64,000 bases of DNA from Streptosporangium roseum DSM 43021 (GCF_000024865.1 NC_013595.1:5704001-5768000), one strand, 5' to 3'. Counted from the first letter of the stretch, positions 7,157-15,843 are shown. Numbers and translations are program-made. The notes: generated by a model not told the origin, from the sequence alone.

Positions 7157-9212
7157 CGATCACTTGGGCGACCTCGGGGTGGCCGAGATACTCCTCGATG
7201 TCGTGGGTTCGGCCGGCGGGGTTGGTGACGGGGGTTTCGGCCAGCTCTCCCTGCCAGTGGTCGCCCAGAGGGCACCCGATGGTGACCGGATCGATCGGGC
7301 ACCAGGCGTTGAACCAATGGGCCACCCGTTCGGGGCGTTTGGGGCCGCCGGTGAGCAGGTGGCGGTACACGCCGTCCATGCCCAATGGGCTGCCGGCGGT
7401 GACGAGAAGCTCGACGTCGACTCCGAGATCAAGCCGGGTGAGCAGGTCCATGGCGACGACCGTGCCCAGGCTATGGCTGACCAGCACCAATGTGCCGGTC
7501 GCGGGCATCGTTTGGAGCACGCAGTCCAAGACCGTCTCGCGAACTTGTGGGTCACCGAGGTAGGCGGCGACGTCTGTGAAGAAGGTGGCGATGGTCAGCC
7601 GGTCCAGGCTGGTGGTGGCGGCCAGCCAGCTCAGTCCCCGGTGCACGGCGTCGGCCGTCCGGTCCAGCCCTTCCAGGGAGGTCGGGGCTTCGGCGGGCAT
7701 GCCTGCTTGGGTGGCGGCCTCGGTGATCAGCTGCTCGTACAGCCGCCGGGCGGCGTCGGAGTCCGGCGCGATGACCGCTGCCGGATCGACGAGCCGCTCC
7801 AGCGAGCGGAAGATCGCCTCACGGGGTTGCAGGGCCTGAACAAGCCTGTCGCCGTAGAAGGGCCACCAGACATCGGCTGGTTCGATCGTAGCCAGCCCTG
7901 CGCGGGTGAGCCCGCCGTTCAATCCGGCGGTCCAGTATCGGCGCAGCCGCTCAGGGTCACGTCCCTGCTGAGCGCGGCCGTGCAGGAAGACCAGGTGCCG
8001 GGCACCACCGAACGCGGCCGCGCCGGCGGTCAGGCCGCGACGGACGTCAGCCGCCGGGGTAGTCGAAGGTCGTGTCGCGGCCAGGTCCGTGACGACCTCG
8101 ACGGCTGGTTCGGCGAGCGGGCGTGCGGCGAAGGGCGCACCGGATCCCGCGACGGCCGGTTGCGGGGCGCCACCGTCCTGAAGCCCGGACTCCGGACCCA
8201 TCTCGGTCAGGAACGCCCGGCGGCTGTCATCGAGCGGCAGCGTGGCCAGATGCTTGAGGATGACGCTGATGCGCACGCCCTCGTTGGAGATCCATTCAAT
8301 GGCGTCGTCACCGTCGCCGGGCTGCCAAACCCGGTCGTCCCGTCGCAGGATACGGCCTTGGCTGTCGGTTTTAGGCACGCCGCTGTGATGGAGCGCCGTC
8401 ACTTCCCACTGGTCGTTGTAGACCGGGGAGCCGGAACTGCCGGGCTCGGTGTCGGTCCGATAGTGGATGAAGTCATCCCAACGGTTCTCCAGCCGATTCT
8501 CGCGGATGGAGATCTCCTTCAACCGGCCACGGGGGTGGCCGATGATGTTGACTGATTCTCCGATGACCAGTTTGCCCAGTTGGACACTGAGCCTGTTCCA
8601 GCCGAACGTCTCACCCGCGAGCCGGCCTGCGGCATCGGCGCCGACCAAGACCAAGGCGAAGTCCAGGTCCTGGTCGGCGACGAAGAAGGTATCCGGATCC
8701 AGGCGGAAACGTTTGGCCGGCTCCGGGGTGTTGTCGATGGTGACCTGAGCGTCGAACTCCACGAAGGCCCGGTGCGCCGCCTCGACGTCGGGGAATACAT
8801 GGTGGTTGGTCAGCAGCAACCTCGGCGACACCAGGAAGCCGGTGCCGACGGGTAGTTCACGGCCGTTTTCGCTGACCGAGATCCGCGCGACGGTCCGAGC
8901 GGCACGGGCACCACGGGGCAGGAAGCTCCATGCCTGCAGATCCTTGGAAATCCCCAGAATACGCTCGCGCATCTCGGGGAGGTCCAAGGACTCGGCCCGG
9001 GTGGTCTCCAGCACCGCCTCGACCGGCACTCCGTTCCGCTGGATAAGGCGAGTGATGCGGGCCGCGAGCGCCTCCGGCGAGTCGGGGAAGACCGCGCCCT
9101 GATCCCGCCGTCGCTCAACCTCCTCCCGGGCTCCGTCACTTTGGCGATACCGGTCGGCAGCGGCCTGCGCATGGCCTAAACCCAATTCCTGGACTTTTTC
9201 CTGTATATTCAC
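7128..9212 (-). CDS. Trypsin-like serine protease fused to alpha/beta hydrolase domain
   Basis: About 694 residues in three parts. The N-terminal 100 residues are helical (ARITRLIQRNGVPVEAVLE), resembling effector-associated adaptor domains of STAND systems. A V8/trypsin-fold protease follows, with His in LLLTNHHVF (about 137), Asp in DLDFALVLV and Ser in GSSGSPVYN. The C-terminal alpha/beta hydrolase has the nucleophile elbow LVSHSLGTVVAMD and opens with HLVFLHGRAQQG. No signal peptide is seen, so it is probably cytoplasmic. The GTG at 9212 is preferred because GAGGAG lies nine bases upstream; a TTG at 9218 is the alternative. Together with the NACHT and YcaO genes it suggests a protease effector under NTPase control. 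Confidence 0.8.
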   Translation of the reverse strand: MNIQEKVQELGLGHAQAAADRYRQSDGAREEVERRRDQGAVFPDSPEALAARITRLIQRNGVPVEAVLETTRAESLDLPEMRERILGISKDLQAWSFLPRGARAARTVARISVSENGRELPVGTGFLVSPRLLLTNHHVFPDVEAAHRAFVEFDAQVTIDNTPEPAKRFRLDPDTFFVADQDLDFALVLVGADAAGRLAGETFGWNRLSVQLGKLVIGESVNIIGHPRGRLKEISIRENRLENRWDDFIHYRTDTEPGSSGSPVYNDQWEVTALHHSGVPKTDSQGRILRRDDRVWQPGDGDDAIEWISNEGVRISVILKHLATLPLDDSRRAFLTEMGPESGLQDGGAPQPAVAGSGAPFAARPLAEPAVEVVTDLAATRPSTTPAADVRRGLTAGAAAFGGARHLVFLHGRAQQGRDPERLRRYWTAGLNGGLTRAGLATIEPADVWWPFYGDRLVQALQPREAIFRSLERLVDPAAVIAPDSDAARRLYEQLITEAATQAGMPAEAPTSLEGLDRTADAVHRGLSWLAATTSLDRLTIATFFTDVAAYLGDPQVRETVLDCVLQTMPATGTLVLVSHSLGTVVAMDLLTRLDLGVDVELLVTAGSPLGMDGVYRHLLTGGPKRPERVAHWFNAWCPIDPVTIGCPLGDHWQGELAETPVTNPAGRTHDIEEYLGHPEVAQVIGARLFGARP

Positions 9213-9221
9213 ACTCAACCA

Positions 9222-9294
9222 CTCCTCAAATATTGAACAAGCGCAATCACTGTCGAAAGCACGTATTTCACTACAATTAGTACACTTTGAGGAG
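9222..9294. promoter_or_regulatory. AT-rich divergent intergenic region with mirrored ribosome-binding sequences
   Basis: CTCCTCAAA at 9222-9230 and TTTGAGGAG at 9286-9294 form a 9-bp inverted repeat. Each arm contains a GAGGAG Shine-Dalgarno facing outward, one for the protease gene (minus) and one for a doubtful frame at 9297 (plus). The intervening bases are much AT-richer than the surroundings and should hold the promoter of the protease/YcaO/NACHT cluster. Confidence 0.45.
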
Positions 9295-9296
9295 CG

Positions 9297-9656
9297 ATGT
9301 CCATAGATATGACGGAAGGATTAATCCACGACTATGCCATCCATTTACATATAAAGATATTAGAGCTTTTTGATGTTTTCATGCACGATGGCGAAAGGAT
9401 GGAAATTCGGGTTGATTTCCCGTTGAGGGGGACATCGCTGCGGGTCCGCGACCGGAGACACGCGCGGAGGCAGACCGGTGAGCGTCCCGCAGCTGCTGGA
9501 TGTGACCGGCACCGCGGCCGACCACCTCCGCGCGGCGCAGCCCGGTGCCGGACAGCAGGTAGACGATCGAGGTGGCGCTCCATCCACGCGGGGAGGCTGT
9601 CGTCGGCCGGAGCGGAGCCGGTCAGCTGCGCAGGAACTCCAGCAGGTCGGCGTTGA
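9297..9656 (+). other. Doubtful AT-rich reading frame, possibly a truncated gene
   Basis: From the ATG at 9297 about 50 codons look protein-like (GLIHDYAIHLHIKILELFDV) and lie in AT-rich DNA. The frame then enters GC-rich sequence, becomes Arg/Pro-rich, and overlaps the 3' end of the next gene. The Shine-Dalgarno GAGGAG is only 2 nt from this ATG. It may be the stump of a gene truncated near 9440, where base composition shifts. No family recognised. Confidence 0.2.
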
Positions 9657-10449
9657 ACTTCTCCTTGTCGCCCGGTACCAGCGCGATGCCGTGCGAGCCG
9701 GCCTGGTACCTCTTGTAGACGCAGTTCGGGATGATCTTGGAGGACTTGTCGGCGGACGCCGCGATCGGCACCACCTGGTCGTCGTCGCCGTGCACGATCA
9801 GAGTGGGGATGTCGAACTTCTTCAGGTCCTCGGTGAAGTCGGTGGCCGAAAAGGCGTCCACGCAGGCCACGCCGGCCTGGATGTTCTCGGCCATGGCCAT
9901 CAGCCAGAAGGCGTCCTTGTTGCCCTGGGTCACCTTGTTGCCCGGCCGGTTGGCGCCGAAGAAGCCCTCGGCGGTGTCCTTCCAGAACTGCGAGCGCTCG
10001 GCGAGGATGCCGGCCTTGAGCTTGTCGAACACCTCCTGCGGGGTGCCCTCGGGATTGTCGGCGGTCTTGAGCATGAGCGGCGGCACCGCCGACAGCAGCA
10101 CCGCCTTGGCCAGGCGGGAGGTGCCGTGCCGGCCGATGTAGCGGGCCAGTTCGCCGCCGCCCATCGAGTGCGCCACCAGCGTGACGTCCCGCAGGTCGAG
10201 GGCGTTGATGAGATCGTTGAGATCGTCGGCGAAGGTGTCGAAGTCGTAGCCGTCCCACGGCTGGCCGGAGCGGCCATGACCGCGCCGGTCGTGCGCGATC
10301 GCGCGGAAGCCGTTGTCGGCCACCGCCTTCATCTGGTCGTGCCAGGCGTCGGCGTTCAGCGGCCAGCCGTGGATGAACAGGACCGGCGGGCCGCTGCCCC
10401 ACTCGTAGAAGAAGATCTGCGTGTCGTCACGGGTAGAGATGTAAGGCAC
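9622..10449 (-). CDS. Alpha/beta hydrolase, non-heme chloroperoxidase/esterase type
   Basis: A 275-residue alpha/beta hydrolase close to cofactor-free haloperoxidases (perhydrolases). The oxyanion HGWPL is near residue 29, the nucleophile in AHSMGGGE near 98, the acid in VHGDDDQVVP and the base histidine in GSHGIALV. It begins with the family's usual VPYISTRDDTQIFF. The GTG at 10449 is chosen because GGGAAGG precedes it; the frame extends upstream without homology. Such enzymes hydrolyse esters and, in acetate or similar buffer, form peracids that halogenate substrates. It stands alone, ending before the AT-rich region and starting downstream of the racemase terminators. Confidence 0.88.
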   Translation of the reverse strand: MPYISTRDDTQIFFYEWGSGPPVLFIHGWPLNADAWHDQMKAVADNGFRAIAHDRRGHGRSGQPWDGYDFDTFADDLNDLINALDLRDVTLVAHSMGGGELARYIGRHGTSRLAKAVLLSAVPPLMLKTADNPEGTPQEVFDKLKAGILAERSQFWKDTAEGFFGANRPGNKVTQGNKDAFWLMAMAENIQAGVACVDAFSATDFTEDLKKFDIPTLIVHGDDDQVVPIAASADKSSKIIPNCVYKRYQAGSHGIALVPGDKEKFNADLLEFLRS

Positions 10450-10815
10450 CGTGAACCTTCCCCGAAGTCGATGGTCGTGTCGATGGAACCCATGGGCGCG
10501 GGCCACCCCGCCGTGGCAGGCCCTGTTGAGGCAGGACGGCGCACGGGATGGCTGACATATCACCCACTGCAGGCGATACCGCAGTTCATCGCCCGGTTAA
10601 GGCCAAGGCCGGGCCTGGGGCTCTTTGCCGGCCCGCCCGATCAGCAGCGCCCAGGCACGGGTAGGCCAGAACCGACCCGCCGAGGGTCGGCAACGAGGTC
10701 CTGGGGACCTCCGCCGTCAAGAGCGACGGCTACCACGGCACCGAGACCATCGGCTGCATGGCCGGCACGGTCTCACCCTCGAAGTTGATCGCGGTGATGA
10801 TGCCCCGGAACCCGC

Positions 10816-10886
10816 GCGGCTCTCCGCACTTGAAGCGGAGAACCGCAGGTGGAGGCGGGGCGGCCACGCATCGTGGCCGCCCCGCC
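10816..10886 (-). terminator. Two tandem hairpins ending the encapsulin operon
   Basis: GGCGGGGCGGCCACG at 10854-10868 pairs perfectly with 10872-10886 (15-bp stem, 3-nt loop), ten bases past the racemase stop. A second stem follows: GCGGCTCTCCGC at 10816-10827 with GCGGAGAACCGC at 10835-10846, one mismatch. Together they form a strong terminator for the minus-strand operon. The rest of the gap (10450-10815) holds a small inverted repeat GAGGTCC/GGACCTC at 10695-10711 and no credible gene. Confidence 0.75.
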
Positions 10887-10895
10887 GACCGAGCG

Positions 10896-11657
10896 CTAGG
10901 CGTACTGACCGTGGACGTCGGTGACAGCGCCACGGCCGCCGAAGGGGCGGCGCGTCAGGGTCCGGTACACCATCTCCGTGAGCGTCACGATGTCGAAGAC
11001 CGGCACGCCGATCCGCGCCTGAATCGCGTGCGCGAAGGGCACCAGATCGGTGCATTCGATGACAAGCGCCCCCATGTCGGGGTTGTCGCGTGCCAGCTGC
11101 TCGGCCTGGCTCAGCACCTCGCTCTCCAGGCGGCCGGCGTCAAGCTCGGCGCGCCGCCCCTCCAGCATGACCTCGCGGAACTCCGGCTGCTCCTCCATGC
11201 CGGCGACGCAGACGGGGACGTGCTCGCCGCCGATCGCCTCCAGATGACGCCGGGTGAGGGAGCGTTTCTTGGCGACCAGCAGCCCGACCTTCTGGTCCGA
11301 GCGGAGCATGCGGTGGACCGCCGGCAGCTGGATCAGGCTCGACGAGTAGAGAGGGACGCCGACCGCGTCGGCCAGCTGCTTCTGGAAGATGACGAGGAAG
11401 CCGCAGGCTCCGGTGATCGCCGCCACCCCTTGCGCTTCGAGCTCCCGGGCGGCGCGGACGAACGGTTCGAGCAGGCGCGGGTCGGCCTGGCTCACCACGC
11501 GCTCCGCCGTCGCGCCCTCCACCACCTTGTAGGCGACCGGGAAATCGAAGGTGGTCCGGTTCCGGATGTGCCCCGGGATCTTGGTGAATGAGGTGTCGAG
11601 GCACAGGACGCCGATCACGACGTCGCGCCCTACCTCCGCTCCGCTTGCCATGGTCAT
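10896..11657 (-). CDS. Aspartate/glutamate racemase family protein
   Basis: This 253-residue protein has the two cysteine sites of the Asp/Glu/hydantoin racemase superfamily: the first in ITGACGFLVIF (about residue 85) and the second in LVIECTDLVPF near 205. It begins VVIGVLCLDTSFTKIPGHIRN. The fold catalyses cofactor-independent two-base racemisation of acidic amino acids, hydantoins or related acids. The start is ATG 11657 or ATG 11651, both served by GGGAG. It is the last gene of the encapsulin operon and follows a D-amino-acid-oxidase-like flavoprotein, so it may supply a D-configured intermediate (inferred). Confidence 0.85.
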   Translation of the reverse strand: MTMASGAEVGRDVVIGVLCLDTSFTKIPGHIRNRTTFDFPVAYKVVEGATAERVVSQADPRLLEPFVRAARELEAQGVAAITGACGFLVIFQKQLADAVGVPLYSSSLIQLPAVHRMLRSDQKVGLLVAKKRSLTRRHLEAIGGEHVPVCVAGMEEQPEFREVMLEGRRAELDAGRLESEVLSQAEQLARDNPDMGALVIECTDLVPFAHAIQARIGVPVFDIVTLTEMVYRTLTRRPFGGRGAVTDVHGQYA

Positions 11658-11693
11658 TCTCTCCCGCCGGAAGTCCCTGTCATCTCACGACCG

Positions 11694-11727
11694 CGACCGC
11701 GCCCTTTTCACGACCGCGCCCTTTTCA
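11694..11727. repeat. 17-bp exact tandem duplication
   Basis: The 17-mer CGACCGCGCCCTTTTCA, allowing its first copy to run on from CGACCG, occurs at 11694-11710 and directly again at 11711-11727. It lies in the 138-bp gap between the flavoprotein stop and the racemase start. A degenerate third copy follows. No function is apparent; it may be slippage. Confidence 0.6.
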
Positions 11728-11795
11728 CGGCCGCGGCCCGTCTCACCGCCTCGGCCCGTCCCGTGACCGCGAGGCGCGCCTGCCGGGGCCGTGCC

Positions 11796-13118
11796 TCATC
11801 GCCGGAGCCGGAGCCGGCGTGCCGCCCGCCCGCCGTAACGGCCGACGCGGAACGGCGCGGGATCCATGTCGGGTTGTTCGCCGGCGATGATCTGGGCGAT
11901 CAGCCTGCCGCCGGCCGGTGCGAGGCCCATGCCGATGTGGCCGTGGCCGCACGCGACGGAAAGGTTGCGGTAATGCTCGGCACGGCCCACGAAGGGAAGA
12001 CTGTCCGGCGTGCACGGGCGGAAGCCGCTCCAGGTCTCGAGGGTCTCGGTGATCTCCAGCTCCGGGAGATAGGACCGGACGGTCCGCAGGATGCCCTCCA
12101 CGCGCCGGCGGGAGATCGTGTCGTCCATGCCCGACAACTCCAGGGTCCCGCCGAAGCGGAGACGCTCGCCGAGCGGCATGAGCGCGACCTTCCCCTCACT
12201 CAGCAGGGCCGGCCGCCGCGGCGCGTTGCGCGGCGCCTTGACCGTGACGGAGTAGCCCTTGGCCGGCTGGAGCGTGAGCCCGACATCCAGCTTGCGGGCG
12301 CACTCCGCCGACCACGTGCCGGCGGCGATGACCGTCTCATGGGGCCTGAGATCCCCGCGTGTCGTCCGCACCCGCTCGACCGTGCGGCCCGCGACCTCGA
12401 AGCCGACGACCTCGGTCCGCTCGCGGATCTCGACCCCCATGCCCCGGAGCATCCGGGCGAACTCGACGACGAAGCCGGGAACCTGGAGGTAGGCGCCCTC
12501 CTCGTTGTACAGGGCACCGCAGACGTCGAACTCGGCGTCCGGTTCGAGCGCGCGCAGCTCCCCCGGGCCGAGGACGCGCAGCGGCACGCCGTTCTCGACC
12601 GCCTGGGGCACGGACCGGCAGCCCTTCTCGAACCCCTCCGGCGTCCGGAACGCCAGCACCATGCCCTGCGCCGTGAAGGCGGAGGCGAGGCCGTCCGACG
12701 CGCAGAGCTCGCGCAGGATCTCCAGGCTCCGCTTCTTCATGTCGACCAGCACGCGGAAGGCGGCCTTCGCGTCCTCGTCGTTGCAGGCGCGGCGGAAGTG
12801 CCAGAGCCAGCGCAGCAGCTCGCCGTCCCAGCGCGGCCTGATGGAGAAGGGGCTCTCCGGGTTCAGCAGCCAGCGCAGCCCCTGCGCCGGCACACCGGGC
12901 TCGGCGAGGGGAGCCGCGCCATGCGTGCCGACGAAGCCGGTGTTCCCGTAGGAGCAGGACTGGGGACCGCCGACCGGCCCGCGCTCCACCACGGTGACGC
13001 TGCTGCCGCCGAGGCGCAGGTGGTAGGCGCAGAACAGGCCGACGATGCCGCCGCCGATGACGAGGACGTCAGGATCGTGCCGCAGGGGTTCCGCAGATGG
13101 AGGGGGCATCGCCGACAT
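11796..13118 (-). CDS. FAD-dependent amino acid oxidase/dehydrogenase (DadA-like)
   Basis: A 440-residue DAO-family flavoprotein. The Rossmann FAD site is LVIGGGIVGLFCAYHL near residue 20. GGPQSCSYGNTGFVG contacts FAD as in D-amino acid dehydrogenase, and the C-terminus holds RPCTPDSLPFVGRAEHYRNL and CGHGHIGMGLAPA. It probably oxidises an amino or imino acid (D-amino acid or a secondary amine). The start at 13118 has CGGAGAG upstream, and only 10 nt separate it from the encapsulin stop, so it is cotranscribed. With the adjacent racemase it forms a plausible L-to-D-to-imino/keto acid pair; the substrate is unknown. Confidence 0.87.
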   Translation of the reverse strand: MSAMPPPSAEPLRHDPDVLVIGGGIVGLFCAYHLRLGGSSVTVVERGPVGGPQSCSYGNTGFVGTHGAAPLAEPGVPAQGLRWLLNPESPFSIRPRWDGELLRWLWHFRRACNDEDAKAAFRVLVDMKKRSLEILRELCASDGLASAFTAQGMVLAFRTPEGFEKGCRSVPQAVENGVPLRVLGPGELRALEPDAEFDVCGALYNEEGAYLQVPGFVVEFARMLRGMGVEIRERTEVVGFEVAGRTVERVRTTRGDLRPHETVIAAGTWSAECARKLDVGLTLQPAKGYSVTVKAPRNAPRRPALLSEGKVALMPLGERLRFGGTLELSGMDDTISRRRVEGILRTVRSYLPELEITETLETWSGFRPCTPDSLPFVGRAEHYRNLSVACGHGHIGMGLAPAGGRLIAQIIAGEQPDMDPAPFRVGRYGGRAARRLRLRR

Positions 13119-13128
13119 GTGCTCTCCG

Positions 13129-14004
13129 CTACAGGCTCACGATGAAGAAGTTGGTCGGAAGGTTGATGACGACCCGTTCGTAGATCTCGGCCATGAGCGC
13201 GATGCCGGGCTCGGCGAAGGTCCCCGGGGGCGGCTCGGCGAAGCGGATCACCGAGCGTCCGGCGTCGAACAGCAGGGCGCCGTGCCCGAAGTCGCCGACG
13301 ATGGCGGTCCCCGGATCGACCAGGCGCGTCCGCACGATGAACACGCCGTTCTGCTCCAGGTCGTCCATCAGGCGGCCGTTCCCCATGAACGTGTAGTAGT
13401 CGACGGGGTTGATGATGAGGCCGTCGGCCGTGCCCCCCATCTGCTCCGCCTCGTTGCACGCCGCGAGGATCGCCGAGCCGAACGGTCCCTTCGACGTCAT
13501 GCGTGCGATCCCCGGCATGTTCAGCAGCCCGCCCCTGCCGCGGATGATCGTGTCGTTCTCGGCCGTGCCGAGGCGGACGATCAGCCGGTAGTTGATGAAG
13601 GACTCGAAGGTCTCGGTGTCCTCCCACAGCTCCGGCGGGACCTGGACCCACGCGGTGGTGGGGTGGAGCTCCGGAACCGGCGACTTGTGGAACCGGCTCG
13701 CCGCCTCGCGCCTCAGCCCGGCGTCGTTGACCTCCGGATCGCCCGGCCGCGGCGGGCTCTCGTGCCAGTAGTACTGCCGCGGGTCCCTGGAGAGGTCGAC
13801 GACCTTGAGCATGTTGCGCGCCGGATAGCGCGGTTTCCGCCGTGAGCTCGTCAACGAGTCGGTGATCGTCACGTCGTATTCGACGGAGGCCTCGAGTCCC
13901 TTGGCGGCACAGGCCTCCACGAACATCCGGCCCGGCGACATCTCCGTCTTCCGCTGGGCGACGACTTCGGCCATCGTCTGCTTCGTACCATCTGTCCGCT
14001 GCAT
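13129..14004 (-). CDS. Family 3 encapsulin nanocompartment shell protein (HK97 fold)
   Basis: This 291-residue protein has HK97-type capsid features of encapsulins: RGRGGLLNMPGIAR (beginning of the P-domain helix region), ILAACNEAEQMGGTADGLI, NPVDYYTFMGNGR, an A-domain segment GTAIVGDFGHGALLFDAG, and the terminal strand ERVVINLPTNFFIV. Length matches family 3 ('natural product') encapsulins. Many copies should self-assemble into an icosahedral shell around cargo enzymes. ATG 14004 is chosen because GAGGAAG precedes it; an upstream GTG at 14046 would overlap the methyltransferase gene. It is embedded in an eight-gene biosynthetic operon, and there are no phage portal, protease or tail genes. 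Confidence 0.88.
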   Translation of the reverse strand: MQRTDGTKQTMAEVVAQRKTEMSPGRMFVEACAAKGLEASVEYDVTITDSLTSSRRKPRYPARNMLKVVDLSRDPRQYYWHESPPRPGDPEVNDAGLRREAASRFHKSPVPELHPTTAWVQVPPELWEDTETFESFINYRLIVRLGTAENDTIIRGRGGLLNMPGIARMTSKGPFGSAILAACNEAEQMGGTADGLIINPVDYYTFMGNGRLMDDLEQNGVFIVRTRLVDPGTAIVGDFGHGALLFDAGRSVIRFAEPPPGTFAEPGIALMAEIYERVVINLPTNFFIVSL

Positions 14005-14032
14005 GGCTGCTTCCTCGCTAGTGAGTTCGACG

Positions 14033-14884
14033 CTAGGGCGCGGCACTGCCCCGCTTGCGGGTGACGAAGAGTCCCCAGCCGAACTCCCCGTCGTCGATGG
14101 CGACCTGGATCTCCTCGCAGGACGTGGAGAAGGCCAGCATCCACTCCCGGGCCGCGGCGTCCGGCGTCGCCTCGGCGCGCTCCCGCGCCGTCTTCCCCAG
14201 CACGCGGTAGGTCTGCCTGATGTGGCTTTCGAGGTTGCGGGCGAGAATGATCTCGAACCCGGCCTCCTCCAGGGCCGCCTGGTATCCGACGAGCGAGTAG
14301 CCGCCGTTCCACTTCACCCGATCGTAGACATGCTTGCGGGCGCGCTCGCCGATCTCCTTCTTGGGCTGGAGGAAGTCGGAGAAGGCGAAGACGCCTCCGG
14401 GCCTGAGAACGCGGTGGATCTCCGTGTGGCTGCGCGGCTTGTCCGGCACGAGGCAGAGCGCGTCCTGGCTGACGACGTGACTGAAGCTGCCGGGTTCGTA
14501 GGGCATCTGCGTCGCCGAGCCGTGGCGGAACTCGATGTCGAGTCGCTTCTCCCCGGCGAGCTTCTCCTGCGCGAACTTGATGCGTTCCCTGCTCAGGTCG
14601 AGCCCTTCGCCGCGGCAGCCGAAGCGCTCGGCGAGATGGATCATGAAGTTGCCGCAGCCGCAGCCCACGTCGAGCACGCGGGAGGAGCCGTCGATCTTCG
14701 CTTCCGCCGCCAGGACCTCGGAGGTGCGCTCGGCGGCCGCGAGGTAGTCGTCGTCCGCGTCGTCCGCGAAGTAGCCCGTGTGCAGGACGCCGTCGCCGTC
14801 CCAGAAGCTCAGATAGGTCTGCAGGGTCTGGTCGAAGAAGTCTCCGACGTCCCTCTCGGTGTAGATATGGCTGATCGTCGACAT
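14033..14884 (-). CDS. Class I SAM-dependent methyltransferase
   Basis: This 283-residue protein has the SAM-binding motif I RVLDVGCGCGNFMIHLAERF near residue 70, the acidic post-I EGLDLS, and motif III LRPGGVFAFSDFL. Overall architecture is like small-molecule N- or C-methyltransferases of the sarcosine/phosphoethanolamine type. ATG 14884 is preferred (GGAAGGAA six bases upstream); a GTG at 14887 directly precedes it. The encapsulin start lies 28 nt beyond its stop. It is likely to methylate the product made by this operon; the substrate cannot be seen. Confidence 0.87.
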   Translation of the reverse strand: MSTISHIYTERDVGDFFDQTLQTYLSFWDGDGVLHTGYFADDADDDYLAAAERTSEVLAAEAKIDGSSRVLDVGCGCGNFMIHLAERFGCRGEGLDLSRERIKFAQEKLAGEKRLDIEFRHGSATQMPYEPGSFSHVVSQDALCLVPDKPRSHTEIHRVLRPGGVFAFSDFLQPKKEIGERARKHVYDRVKWNGGYSLVGYQAALEEAGFEIILARNLESHIRQTYRVLGKTARERAEATPDAAAREWMLAFSTSCEEIQVAIDDGEFGWGLFVTRKRGSAAP

Positions 14885-14939
14885 CACAGGTTCCTTCCTT
14901 GTCTCCCGGAGGCTCCTCCGGTGCGGATCGCCGAGGTCG

Positions 14940-15767
14940 TCATGTGTAGGTGTCCTTGCGCGCGGCCGTGAGGTGGGGCAGTTCAGGTCCCACCACGCTG
15001 GCGCCGCCGTCGATCAGGTGGATCCCGCCGGTGACGAAGGAGGCCCGCTCACCGGCGAGGAAGGTCGCGACGGCGGCGAACTCGTCCGGCCGGGCGAGAC
15101 GGCCCAGGGCGTTGTGATGGCCCATGACGCGCAGCCGGGCTTCGACGTCGCCGCCCTCGGCCAGCTTCGCGGCCGCCCGCTCCACCGGCGGGGTACGGGT
15201 TGTGCCGGGCGCCAGCACGTTGACGGTGATGCCGTCGCGGCCGAGTTCCGAGGCGAGGGACTGGGCGAACCGCACGATGGCGGCGCGCGCCACGCCGGAG
15301 AGCGCCAGCCGGGCGACGGGGACGCTCGCCGTCTCCGAGGCCACGAAGAGCAGCCGGCCCCATCCCGCGGCCCTGAGGTGCGGCAGCGCCGCGAGGGCCA
15401 GGCTCACCGCCGGGAGGAGCACCCCGTCGACGGCCGCCTGGTACTCCGCCGGCTCGAACTGCGAGGCCGTGCCGATCTGCGGGCTGCCGCCGCTGACGAG
15501 GACGATGTGGAGCGCGCCGAAGTCGGCGGCGACCTCGTCGACCCAGCGGCGCGCCGCGGCCCGGTCGGTGACGTCGACGCTCGTGACGTGGACACGGCCG
15601 CGCGCCACCTCCTTGATAGCGCGTTCGGCCTCCGCGAGCCGGCCGCGGTCGCGCGCGCCGATCGCGACGTGCGCGCCCTCCCTGGCCAGTTCCTTGGCGG
15701 TGGCCAGGCCGAGGCCGCTCGAACCGCCGGCGACGAGCGCGACCTTGTTCCCAAGCCCCAGATCCAA
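14940..15767 (-). CDS. SDR-fold protein lacking the catalytic Tyr/Lys pair
   Basis: A 275-residue SDR with an intact cofactor loop ALVAGGSSGLGLATA and end-strand FVTGGIHLIDGG. The active site is degenerate. Counting from the conserved Ser in FVASETAS, the positions expected to hold Tyr and Lys (Y-x-x-x-K) read Ser and Arg (LALSGVARAA). The NAG motif is replaced by VSGGS. A subfamily of 3-oxoacyl-reductase-like SDRs with this LALS pattern exists and its chemistry is unclear; a non-redox or structural role is possible. It starts at TTG 15767 after GGAGGACGA. The 76-bp gap upstream contains short repeats of TCTTCCGAGCTT. Confidence 0.82.
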   Translation of the reverse strand: MDLGLGNKVALVAGGSSGLGLATAKELAREGAHVAIGARDRGRLAEAERAIKEVARGRVHVTSVDVTDRAAARRWVDEVAADFGALHIVLVSGGSPQIGTASQFEPAEYQAAVDGVLLPAVSLALAALPHLRAAGWGRLLFVASETASVPVARLALSGVARAAIVRFAQSLASELGRDGITVNVLAPGTTRTPPVERAAAKLAEGGDVEARLRVMGHHNALGRLARPDEFAAVATFLAGERASFVTGGIHLIDGGASVVGPELPHLTAARKDTYT

Positions 15768-15843
15768 TCGTCCTCCTTCTCGTCTTCCGAGCTTTGTCTT
15801 CCGAGCTTGTCGCCCCAGCTCTCCCGAGCTTGCCGCCCGAGCC

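Noticed and set aside
13129..14004. Prophage capsid gene as explanation for the HK97-fold protein
   Set aside because: No portal, terminase, protease or tail genes; the neighbours are metabolic and cotranscribed, and the sequence fits encapsulins.
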